From: Rhodospirillum sp. UBA1311
GTDB taxonomy: Bacteria > Pseudomonadota > Alphaproteobacteria > Rhodospirillales > Rhodospirillaceae
DNA: 9,109 nucleotides
Assembly: GCA_002307145.1 (NCBI GenBank)
Contig: DBTR01000057.1
Span: 20,344 to 29,452, forward strand
Direction of reading: 5' to 3'
The translations under genes and the position numbers were made by a program. Under the pieces are notes generated by a model, which ran no database searches, had not been told where the DNA came from, and worked only from the letters and a program-made list of their open reading frames with translations. The stretch's first letter is position 1, and every line of letters begins with the position of its first letter. Positions 1 to 6,850 of the stretch are shown piece by piece.

Positions 1-975
1 TACATCGGCGGCATCGAGCACGCGGTGCTGCACCTGCTCTACTCGCGCTTCTTCACCCGCGCCCTCAAGACCTGCGGCTATCTCGGCGTCGCCGAGCCGT
101 TCAAGGGCCTGTTCACGCAAGGCATGGTCTGCCACGAAACCTACCGCAACACGGCGGGGACCTGGCTCTATCCGGCCGACATCGAAAAGCGCGACGGCGG
201 CCTGTTCGAGGTCGAGTCCGGCGCGGCGGTGACCGTCGGCCGCTCGGAAAAGATGAGCAAGTCGAAGAAAAACACCGTCGACCCGGGCAATATCATCGAG
301 ACCTACGGCGCCGACGCCGCGCGCCTGTTCATGCTCTCCGACAGCCCGCCAGACCGCGACCTCGAATGGACCGAGTCCGGCATCGACGGCGCGTGGCGCT
401 ACGTCCAGCGTCTCTGGCGTCTGGCCGCCGTGCCCACCGTGCCGTTGGCGGACTCCGCCGAAATCGCGGGAGTTTCGTTCGCCGGTTCTGCGAAGGACAC
501 CGTCGCGATGGCGCATCGCACCATTGCGACGGTGTCGGAAGATCTCAACAAGCTCCGCTTCAACACCGCGGTGGCGAAGCTGCGCGAACTGACCAACCAG
601 ATCGCCGCGACCAAGCCCACCGACGACGGCGCATCCATCGCCTACCGTTTCGCTCTCGAAACGCTCCTGCGCCTGATCGCGCCGATGATCCCGCACATCG
701 CCGAGGAAATCTGGGCGACGCTCGGGCACGCGACGCCACTGGTGCGCTCGGCATGGCCGAAGGCGGACCCGGCATGGCTGACCGTCGACACCGTCACTCT
801 TGCGGTGCAGGTCAACGGCAAGCTTCGCGGCACCCTCGACGTCGCCGTCGGCATCGACGCCAAGGAAGCCGAAGCTCTCGCCCTCGCCTTGCCCGCGGTG
901 CAGGCCCAACTGGTCGGACGCACGCCGAAGAAGGTGATCGTGGTTCCGGGCAAGATCGTCAACATCGTCGGCTGA
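1..975 (+). CDS. leuS: Leucyl-tRNA synthetase, C-terminal part (5' end outside window)
   Basis: Class I aminoacyl-tRNA synthetase that charges tRNA-Leu with leucine in the cytoplasm. The reading frame is open from base 1 and gives 324 residues, somewhat over a third of a typical enzyme of about 860 residues. It opens with YIGGIEHAVLHLLYSRF, a highly conserved stretch of the LeuRS catalytic domain. The KMSKS ATP-binding signature lies at 250-264 (SEKMSKSKKNTVDP). The alpha-helical anticodon-binding domain follows (around WRYVQRLWRL, then RLIAPMIPHIAEEIW). The small C-terminal domain ends in VNGKLRG and TPKKVIVVPGKIVNIVG, as is usual for bacterial LeuRS. The stop is TGA at 973-975, and lptE starts 20 bp downstream, so the two are probably co-transcribed. 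The editing domain and HIGH motif lie upstream of the window and cannot be assessed. Confidence 0.97.
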   Translation, partial: YIGGIEHAVLHLLYSRFFTRALKTCGYLGVAEPFKGLFTQGMVCHETYRNTAGTWLYPADIEKRDGGLFEVESGAAVTVGRSEKMSKSKKNTVDPGNIIETYGADAARLFMLSDSPPDRDLEWTESGIDGAWRYVQRLWRLAAVPTVPLADSAEIAGVSFAGSAKDTVAMAHRTIATVSEDLNKLRFNTAVAKLRELTNQIAATKPTDDGASIAYRFALETLLRLIAPMIPHIAEEIWATLGHATPLVRSAWPKADPAWLTVDTVTLAVQVNGKLRGTLDVAVGIDAKEAEALALALPAVQAQLVGRTPKKVIVVPGKIVNIVG

Positions 976-995
976 CCCTTCGGGAGATCGAAACC

Positions 996-1598
996 ATGGC
1001 CAAGACCCCGTCCCGCATGATGATCCGACCGTTGCTCCGAATGGTGCCGCTGCTCGGACTGGCGGCGGTGGCGGCATGCGGCTTCCACCCCATGGATGCT
1101 CGCGCACCGGGGGGCGACGCACCCGCGGCCCTCGCCGGAATCGCGGTTGCGCCGATCAAGGATCGCGTCGGCCAAGTGATGCGCACCGGTATCGAGCGCC
1201 GCCTCAACCCGACCGGCCTGGTGGTACCCGAGACTCATTCCCTCAAGGTGCAGTACACCGCGACCACGGTCGCGCGCGGCGTCCGCAACGACGATTCCGC
1301 GATCCGCAACGACTATACTCTCAACGTGGATTTCAAGCTGATCACCGCGTCGAAGGACGACACCCCGGCGCAGGTGTTGATGGAAGGAACCACGATTGCC
1401 GTGACCCGCCACAACAATCCCGAGCAGCTCTATGCCGGCTACGTCTCCGCCCGCGAGGCGGAGGAACGCGCCGCCGACATGGCGGCGGAGGATATCGCGC
1501 GGCAGATCCGCCTCTACTTCCGCAATCCGGCGAACTACACCGCTCCCGTCGAGGCGCCGACGCCCACAGTTCCCCACGAGCGCCCGACGAGGCCCTGA
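996..1598 (+). CDS. lptE: LPS-assembly outer-membrane lipoprotein LptE
   Basis: A 200-residue lipoprotein, the partner that plugs the LptD barrel and delivers lipopolysaccharide to the outer leaflet of the outer membrane. The start is ATG 996, preceded by GGGAGA at 982-987 (8 bp spacing); ATG 1017 and 1020 are possible internal starts. The N-terminus has basic residues, then a hydrophobic stretch (MVPLLGLAAVAAC) ending in a lipobox VAAC with Cys28 (codon 1077-1079) as the predicted lipidated residue. The mature protein begins CGFHP, matching the CGF start typical of LptE. The body is weakly conserved, as is normal for the family. The C-terminal portion carries a helical segment (AEERAADMAAEDIARQIRLYF) and a proline-rich tail. 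Its position between leuS and holA is the usual proteobacterial arrangement and strengthens the call. Its stop TGA shares one base with the holA ATG. Confidence 0.9.
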   Translation: MAKTPSRMMIRPLLRMVPLLGLAAVAACGFHPMDARAPGGDAPAALAGIAVAPIKDRVGQVMRTGIERRLNPTGLVVPETHSLKVQYTATTVARGVRNDDSAIRNDYTLNVDFKLITASKDDTPAQVLMEGTTIAVTRHNNPEQLYAGYVSAREAEERAADMAAEDIARQIRLYFRNPANYTAPVEAPTPTVPHERPTRP

Positions 1599-2641
1599 TG
1601 ACCAAGCTCGCGGGCAGTGCTGCCGAGGGCTTCCTGCGCCGACCGGACCCCGCGATCCGTGCCGTGCTGCTGCATGGGCCCGACGAAGGGCAGGTGCGCG
1701 AGCGATTCCAAGCCCTGAGCCGGGCGATCTGCCCGGATTTGCACGACCCCTTCCGCGTCGCCGATCTTGCGCCCGCATCGCTCGCCGACGATCCGGCATT
1801 GCTCGCCGACGAATGCGCCGCGCTCGCCTTCGGCGGCGGCCGCCGCGTCGTGCGGGTCGCGGGGGCGACGGATTCCCAGGCGGCCGCCCTGCTCGGCCAC
1901 CTGTCGCGGACCATCGGCGACGCGGTGGTAATCGTCTCCGCCGGGGTCCTGCCGACCCGCTCCAAACTTCGTTCCGGATTCGAGACGTCTCCCCATGGCG
2001 TTGCGATCGCCTGCTATCCGGCGGAAGGCCGACAGCTGGTTTCGCTGCTCCGTGGCGCCCTCGCCGAAGCCGGAGTGCGCGCCGACGGCGACGCGGTGGA
2101 GGTTCTCGCCTCCCTGCTCGCCGACGACACCGGCAGCATCCGCGCCGAAGTGGAAAAGCTCAGGCTCTATGTCGGAAACAGCCCGCAACCCCTTACCGTG
2201 GAAGACATTCGCGCGTGCTGCGGCGACCAGTCGGCACATTCGGTGTTCGAACTGGCGTTCGCCGTCGCCGACGGTGCCCAGGCAAAGGTGCAAGGGGTGA
2301 GCGATCGCCTGTTTGCGGCAGGCGAGAACCCGGTTTCGGTGGTGCGCGGAATTTCCCGCCATTTCGACCGCCTGCTCCAGGCGCGGAGCGCAGTCGAAGG
2401 CGGCGCCTCCGCCGACACCGCGATGAGATCGCTGAAACCGGCGGTGTTTTTCAAGGATACGGAAGCGTTCCGGCGGCAGTTGGGCGCATGGCCCTGCCCC
2501 GCCCTGCTCGCCGCGATCGACCGGCTGGTCGAGGTCGAGCAGCAGTGCAAGACCACCGGCATGCCCGCCGCGCTGGTCACCCAGCGCGGCCTGATGGAAA
2601 TCGCATCGCTGGCGCGGCGCGCCCGCGCCGGGCGAGTCTGA
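1598..2641 (+). CDS. holA: DNA polymerase III delta subunit
   Basis: A 347-residue protein, close to the roughly 343 residues of the E. coli delta subunit. Delta is the clamp-loader subunit that opens the beta sliding clamp during replication. The start ATG 1598 overlaps the lptE stop by one base (TGATG). A GAGG at 1589-1592 gives a 5-bp spacing, suggesting translational coupling. The N-terminal AAA+-like domain begins around AIRAVLLHGPDEGQVRERF (residues about 19-37). A middle region includes VEVLASLLADDTGSIRAEVEKLRLY, the conserved delta segment with the LxxxxxxDxxxxxxExEKL pattern. The C-terminal collar helices include VVRGISRHFDRLLQA and the TTGMPAALVTQRGLMEIA region. Delta lacks a functional Walker A in this family and none is seen here. 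The gene ends directly against the convergent parB stop with no intergenic base. Confidence 0.93.
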   Translation: MTKLAGSAAEGFLRRPDPAIRAVLLHGPDEGQVRERFQALSRAICPDLHDPFRVADLAPASLADDPALLADECAALAFGGGRRVVRVAGATDSQAAALLGHLSRTIGDAVVIVSAGVLPTRSKLRSGFETSPHGVAIACYPAEGRQLVSLLRGALAEAGVRADGDAVEVLASLLADDTGSIRAEVEKLRLYVGNSPQPLTVEDIRACCGDQSAHSVFELAFAVADGAQAKVQGVSDRLFAAGENPVSVVRGISRHFDRLLQARSAVEGGASADTAMRSLKPAVFFKDTEAFRRQLGAWPCPALLAAIDRLVEVEQQCKTTGMPAALVTQRGLMEIASLARRARAGRV

Positions 2642-3517
2642 TCAGGCCTGGCGGCCGAGGCGCTGCAGCAGATCGTCGAGCTGTTCGAGATTCTGGTACT
2701 GCACCGTCAAACGCCCGCCCGAGCCCTGCACGTCGATCGAGACCTTGAGCCCGAGGAGCGTGGTGAGATCGCGTTCGAGCGCGACGCAGTCCGCGTCCTT
2801 GTTCGAGGCCTTGGGCGTCGCGTGCGCCGTCGTACGTGGCGCGGCCTTGGCGAGGCGCTCGGTTTCGCGCACGCTCAGGCCCTTGTCGACGACGCGACGC
2901 GCCAGATCCACCGCATTCGGGTTGCCGAGCAGCGCGCGGGCATGGCCGGCGCTCAGCGCGCCGTCCTGCACCATATCCTTCAACTCTTCGGGCAGGCCCA
3001 ACAGGCGCATGGTGTTGGCGACATGGCTGCGGCTTTTGCCCACGGCCTTCGCCAGGTCTTCCTGGGTATGCTGGAATTCGTCCTGGAGGCGGCGGTAGCC
3101 TTCCGCCTCTTCGAGCGCATTCAGGTCCTCGCGCTGGAGGTTTTCGACCAGCGCCACCTCGGCGACCTCGCGGTCGTCCATCTCGCGCACCACCACCGGC
3201 ACGTCGTGGACCTGGGCGCGCTGCGCCGCGCGCCAGCGGCGCTCGCCCGCAATGATCTCATAGATGCCGTTCATGTTCGGCGCGCGCCGCACCAGCAGCG
3301 GCTGGAGAACGCCGCGTTCGGCGATCGAGGACGCGAGGTCGTCGAGCGCGGCTTCGTCGAAGACGCGGCGCGGCTGGAACGGGCTCGGCGTCAGCGCCGA
3401 AACCGGCAGGCGCTGCGGCGGGCCCGCAGGCTGGGCGGCCTCGACTTGGGGCTCGTCGCCGAGAAGGGCGCTCAGGCCCCGGCCAAGGCTGCTGCGACGT
3501 TTCGGTTCTTCACTCAT
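2642..3517 (-). CDS. parB: Chromosome-partitioning protein ParB (parS-binding CTPase)
   Basis: A 291-residue ParB. It binds parS centromere sites near the origin, spreads as a CTP-dependent clamp, and works with ParA in origin segregation. The N-terminal KRRSSLGRGLSALLG (6-20) is the conserved ParA-contacting segment. GERRWRAA (91-98) is the CTP-binding/arginine-rich motif, and ENLQRED (125-131) is the second conserved nucleotide-site box. A helix-turn-helix follows at about 151-172 (TQEDLAKAVGKSRSHVANTM), and GHARALL sits at 191-197. A linker from about 225 to 245 leads to a C-terminal dimerisation domain (about 246-291). The start ATG overlaps the parA stop (ATGA). No good Shine-Dalgarno sequence is visible, so translation probably depends on coupling to parA. 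Two perfect parS sites occur in this window. parB is the last gene of its operon and runs into convergent holA. Confidence 0.97.
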   Translation of the reverse strand: MSEEPKRRSSLGRGLSALLGDEPQVEAAQPAGPPQRLPVSALTPSPFQPRRVFDEAALDDLASSIAERGVLQPLLVRRAPNMNGIYEIIAGERRWRAAQRAQVHDVPVVVREMDDREVAEVALVENLQREDLNALEEAEGYRRLQDEFQHTQEDLAKAVGKSRSHVANTMRLLGLPEELKDMVQDGALSAGHARALLGNPNAVDLARRVVDKGLSVRETERLAKAAPRTTAHATPKASNKDADCVALERDLTTLLGLKVSIDVQGSGGRLTVQYQNLEQLDDLLQRLGRQA

Positions 3518-4320
3518 GCTGCGGCGCTTTTTTCTTGTTTGAGGATTTCCCCCGCGAGCCGGACATAGGCTTGGCTGCCGGCGCAGCGGAGGTCATAGAC
3601 GAGGGCGGGCTTGCCGTGCGACGGCGCTTCGGAAACCCGCACGTTGCGCGGAATCACGGTCTTGTAGACCTTGTCGCCGAAGAACTCGCGGACGTCGTCG
3701 GCGACCATTCCGGCGAGGTTGTTGCGGCTGTCGTACATGGTCAGCACGATACCCTGGATGTCGAGGCGCGGGTTGAGCGCCCGCTTCACCCGCTCGATCG
3801 TCTTCATCAGGTGCGAAATGCCTTCGAGGGCGAAGAACTCGCATTGCAGCGGCACCATCACCGCATGCGCGGCGCAGAGCGCGTTCAAGGTGAGGAAGCC
3901 GAGCGCGGGCGGGCAATCGATCAGCACGTAATCGTAGTCGAGGTCGGCCATGTCGAGCGCGGCGCGGAGGCGAAACTCGCGCTCCGGCACGCTCACCAGC
4001 TCGACCTCGGCGCCCGCGAGGTGCATGTCCGCCGGAATGATCGAGAGTTTCGGGATTTCGGTGGCCTGGATTGCGTCGCGAGCCGGGATCATCCCGGCGA
4101 GGACCTGGTAAGACCCCTTGGCGCGCAGGGCGTTGCCGATGCCGAGACCGGTGCTGGCGTTGCCTTGGGGATCGAGGTCGATGAGGAGGACCGACTTCCG
4201 CGCCGCCGCGAGTGCAGTGGCGAGGTTGATCGCGGTGGTGGTCTTGCCCACGCCGCCCTTCTGGTTTGCGATCGCGATGATCCGGCGGGGCCGGGAGGGG
4301 ACCCAGGGTGCCTGCGTCAT
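3514..4320 (-). CDS. parA: Chromosome-partitioning ATPase ParA
   Basis: A 268-residue deviant-Walker ATPase that binds the nucleoid in the ATP state and moves ParB-parS complexes to segregate origins. The deviant Walker A motif is KGGVGKTTT (residues 21-29), with the second signature lysine at 21 and the P-loop lysine at 26. The Walker A' motif is LLIDLDPQGNAS and Walker B is YVLIDCPPALG. FFALEGISHLMKTI and TVIPRNVRVSEAPSHGKP are further segments typical of chromosomal ParA/Soj. I chose the start at ATG 4320, which overlaps the rsmG stop by four bases (ATGA) and puts only a short 13-residue leader before the first beta strand. A longer open frame runs upstream inside rsmG but is a shadow of that gene. 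GAGG at 4334-4331 lies 10 bp upstream. The gene ends in an ATGA overlap with parB. Confidence 0.97.
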   Translation of the reverse strand: MTQAPWVPSRPRRIIAIANQKGGVGKTTTAINLATALAAARKSVLLIDLDPQGNASTGLGIGNALRAKGSYQVLAGMIPARDAIQATEIPKLSIIPADMHLAGAEVELVSVPEREFRLRAALDMADLDYDYVLIDCPPALGFLTLNALCAAHAVMVPLQCEFFALEGISHLMKTIERVKRALNPRLDIQGIVLTMYDSRNNLAGMVADDVREFFGDKVYKTVIPRNVRVSEAPSHGKPALVYDLRCAGSQAYVRLAGEILKQEKSAAA

Positions 4321-4955
4321 TTGGAGTGAACCTCGCCGATTTTCAGGATGACCGCGTCCGGATCGGTGAGACTGGGAATGCGGTCGACCGCGAGTGTCCA
4401 GGTTTTTTTCGCGTCCGTCAATTCCGCCTCCGCCCCCCGCCCCTTCGGGAACAGGTGGAGCGTACCGGATTGGCGGAAACCGGCGGTCAGCTTGAGCAGA
4501 TCCGCCACCGGCGCGAGCGCCCGCGCGGTGATCACGTCGGCCTTCGGCGCGGCGAGACTCTCGATCCGCACCGCGTGAACGGTCGCGGAGACGCCGCACA
4601 GCCGCGCGGAGTCGCGCAAGAACACCGCTTTTCGCGTGTCCGACTCCACCAAGTGCACGTCCCAGCGGTCCAGGATCGCGAGAATCAGGCCCGGAAAACC
4701 AGCGCCCGAACCGACGTCGACAATGGTGCGGGCATCGACCGGAATCAGCGGTGCGAGCTGAAGGGAATCGAGGATATGCCGTTCCCAAAGCTGCGGTAAG
4801 GATTTGGCGCTGACGAGATTGATCGCCTTTTGCCATTTTTCAAGGTGCGCGGCGAATCGCGCGAGCCGCTCGGCTGTTTCGGCCTCGATCCCAAATTCGG
4901 GACCGAGCGCCATCGCCTTCTCAGCGATGCCTTCACTATGTTTCACGTGAAACAA
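4317..4955 (-). CDS. rsmG: 16S rRNA m7G527 methyltransferase RsmG (GidB)
   Basis: A methyltransferase of up to 212 residues that uses S-adenosylmethionine to make 7-methylguanosine at about position 527 (E. coli numbering) of 16S rRNA. The SAM-binding motif is DVGSGAGFPGL (80-90). Other family segments are WERHILDSL (57-65), LVESDTRKAVFLRD (about 102-115) and ITARALAPV (142-150). The start is uncertain. The annotated start is TTG 4955, giving M-FHVKH, which resembles the MFHVK start I recall for alphaproteobacterial RsmG. A GTG at 4946 has a better distance (about 10 bp) from the GAGGGGG upstream, and ATG 4913 is a third choice. The first codons are embedded in a perfect parS site (4939-4954), so the N-terminal residues are dictated by the centromere sequence. 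The gap to the mnmG stop is 19 bp, and the 3' end overlaps parA by ATGA. Confidence 0.95.
   Translation of the reverse strand: MFHVKHSEGIAEKAMALGPEFGIEAETAERLARFAAHLEKWQKAINLVSAKSLPQLWERHILDSLQLAPLIPVDARTIVDVGSGAGFPGLILAILDRWDVHLVESDTRKAVFLRDSARLCGVSATVHAVRIESLAAPKADVITARALAPVADLLKLTAGFRQSGTLHLFPKGRGAEAELTDAKKTWTLAVDRIPSLTDPDAVILKIGEVHSK
4939..4954. promoter_or_regulatory. parS: parS centromere site (ParB binding), overlapping the rsmG 5' end
   Basis: TGTTTCACGTGAAACA, a perfect 16-bp palindrome that matches the conserved bacterial chromosomal parS consensus (the B. subtilis version is one base different). It covers the second to sixth codons of rsmG as annotated, plus part of its TTG start. 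Counting from the - strand, the five bases before it (GGGAT) and one base after it (T) are also identical to the other parS in this window, giving 22 identical bases in inverted orientation. The adjacent parA and parB genes support function. Identity is direct from sequence; ParB binding is inferred. Confidence 0.95.
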
Positions 4956-4974
4956 TCCCCCTCACGACCCGCTT

Positions 4975-6837
4975 TCAAGCGACGGAACGCGCCTGCTTGA
5001 CGTAGCGCAGCAATGCGGTGACGGCGGCGGGCGTGACGCCCGAAATCCGCGCCGCCGCGCCGAGCGTCGCAGGCGATGCGGCCTTCAGCTTCGCCACGAC
5101 CTCGGCCGACAGGCTGCCGATCGAGTCATAGGGCAAGTCCTCGGGCAACGCCAGGGCCTCGTCGCGCCGGAAGGCGGCAACGTCCTGTTCTTGCCGTTCG
5201 AGATATCCGGCATATCGCGATTCGATCTCCAACTGTTCGGTCACGTCGGTACGGGTAGCCGCCAACTCCGGCCACACCGCCAGCACCCGTTCCCGCCCGA
5301 TCTCCGGATGACCGAGCAGCTCGAATGCCGTACGGCGCACGCCGTCACGATTGAGCGCCCATCCGAACGCCGCCGCCTGATTGGGAGTGACCGAAGCGGC
5401 GGTGAACGCCGCTTTCGCCGCGTCGAGAGCTTCGAGCTTCGCATCAAACGCAGCGGCCCGCACCGACCCCACGCAGCCCGATGCAATGCCGATGGAGGTC
5501 AGGCGACGGTCGGCATTGTCGGCCCGCAGCGACAGACGGTATTCGGCGCGCGAGGTAAACATTCGATAGGGCTCGCGAGTGCCGAGGTTGACGAGGTCGT
5601 CAATCATCACCCCGATGTAGGCTTGCGAGCGATCCAGAACCACGGGCACCGACCCGCCGGCCTGCCGCGCCGCGTTCAGGCCGGCGATCAGGCCTTGCGC
5701 GGCCGCTTCCTCGTAGCCGGTCGTGCCGTTGATCTGGCCCGCGAGGAATAGTCCCTTAACCTTCTGGGTTTCCAGGCTCGGGCGCAGGTTGCGCGGATCG
5801 ACGAAGTCGTACTCGATAGCGTAACCCGGACGGATGATCCTCACCTTTTCCAAGCCGGGGATGGTCCGGATCATCGCATCCTGCACGTCGGCGGGCAGCG
5901 AGGTGGAGATCCCGTTCGGATAGACGGTGTGATCGTCCAGTCCTTCCGGTTCGAGGAAGATCTGATGGCCCTCGCGGTGGGCGAAGCGCACCACCTTGTC
6001 TTCGATCGACGGGCAGTAGCGCGGGCCAACCGAGTTGATCTGGCCCGAATAGAGCGGCGCACGGTCGAGATTGGCGCGGATCACCGCGTGGGTGGCTTCG
6101 GTGGTGGTGGTGATGCCGCAGGCGATCTGGGGCGTCGCGATCGTCTCGGTCAGGAACGAGAACGGCAGCGGCGGATCGTCGCCCTGCTGCATGTCGAGAC
6201 CGGCCCAGTCGATGGTGCGGCCATCGAGGCGTGCGGGTGTTCCGGTCTTCAACCGCCCGACGTCGAGCCCGAAGCGGCGTAGCGCGGCAGACAGGCCGAC
6301 GCACGGCGCCTCCCCCACCCGGCCGCCGGGAGTCTGGACCTGACCGACGTGCATCAACCCCTGAAGGAACGTACCGGTGGTCAACACCACGGCCGCAGCG
6401 GAAACCTCCTCGCCGCTCGCGAGCCGCACGCCGCTCGCACGGCTGCCATTCGACGACGTGGTGATGTCCTCGACCGCGGCGGCGATCAGGGTCAGGTTCG
6501 GGTATGCGCTCAGGTCGGCGCGGGCCGCCTCGCGATAGAGCTTGCGGTCGGCCTGGGCGCGCGGGCCCTGCACCGCTGCGCCCTTGGAGCGGTTGAGCAT
6601 GCGGAACTGGATGCCGGCACGGTCGATCCAGCGCCCCATCATCCCGTCGAGGGCGTCGACCTCGCGCACCAGATGACCCTTGGCCAGGCCACCGATCGCC
6701 GGGTTGCACGACATTTCGCCCAAGGTTTCGAGCCGGTGGGTGACGAGCGCGGTGCGCGCGCCGAAGCGCGCGGCGGCCGCAGCCGCCTCGCAACCCGCAT
6801 GCCCGCCGCCGACGACGATCACGTCGAACGAACGCAT
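4975..6837 (-). CDS. mnmG: tRNA U34 carboxymethylaminomethyl synthesis enzyme MnmG (GidA)
   Basis: A 620-residue FAD enzyme that, with MnmE, installs the (carboxymethyl)aminomethyl group at C5 of the wobble uridine in a set of tRNAs. The N-terminal Rossmann motif is VVGGGHAGCEAA (9-20). ETLGEMSCNPAIGGLAKGH (37-55) contains Cys44, and GPRYCPSIEDK contains Cys275; these correspond to the two conserved cysteines of the family. TGTFLQG, PGYAIEYDFVDPRNL, LAGQINGTTGYEEAAAQG (365-382) and SRAEYRLSLRADNADRRL (429-446) are further signatures. The C-terminal helical domain that contacts MnmE and tRNA is intact. The start is ATG 6837 with GAGG 3 bp upstream; ATG 6846 is also plausible, adding three residues. 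The in-frame extension above 6846 lies within mnmE and is not family-like. The length is normal (E. coli 629). mnmE ends 13 bp upstream. Confidence 0.97.
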   Translation of the reverse strand: MRSFDVIVVGGGHAGCEAAAAAARFGARTALVTHRLETLGEMSCNPAIGGLAKGHLVREVDALDGMMGRWIDRAGIQFRMLNRSKGAAVQGPRAQADRKLYREAARADLSAYPNLTLIAAAVEDITTSSNGSRASGVRLASGEEVSAAAVVLTTGTFLQGLMHVGQVQTPGGRVGEAPCVGLSAALRRFGLDVGRLKTGTPARLDGRTIDWAGLDMQQGDDPPLPFSFLTETIATPQIACGITTTTEATHAVIRANLDRAPLYSGQINSVGPRYCPSIEDKVVRFAHREGHQIFLEPEGLDDHTVYPNGISTSLPADVQDAMIRTIPGLEKVRIIRPGYAIEYDFVDPRNLRPSLETQKVKGLFLAGQINGTTGYEEAAAQGLIAGLNAARQAGGSVPVVLDRSQAYIGVMIDDLVNLGTREPYRMFTSRAEYRLSLRADNADRRLTSIGIASGCVGSVRAAAFDAKLEALDAAKAAFTAASVTPNQAAAFGWALNRDGVRRTAFELLGHPEIGRERVLAVWPELAATRTDVTEQLEIESRYAGYLERQEQDVAAFRRDEALALPEDLPYDSIGSLSAEVVAKLKAASPATLGAAARISGVTPAAVTALLRYVKQARSVA

Positions 6838-6850
6838 TCCCCTCATCGCA

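Noticed and set aside
366..995. N-terminal extension of the lptE frame into leuS
   Set aside because: The extension is Arg/His-rich shadow sequence. The lipoprotein signal begins at ATG 996 with a good ribosome-binding site.
642..1799. 385-codon - strand frame across leuS, lptE and holA
   Set aside because: It spans three well-supported genes, is Arg/Gly-rich and low complexity, and has no recognisable domain or ribosome-binding site.
2611..2629. GC hairpin at the end of holA as an intrinsic terminator
   Set aside because: It has a perfect 7-bp stem but no following T run, and it lies in codons for an Arg/Ala-rich tail, so it may be incidental.
4321..4836. N-terminal extension of parA by more than 170 residues
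   Set aside because: It is an out-of-frame reading of rsmG. The ParA family starts just before the deviant Walker A motif, and ATG 4320 overlaps the rsmG stop in the usual ATGA way.
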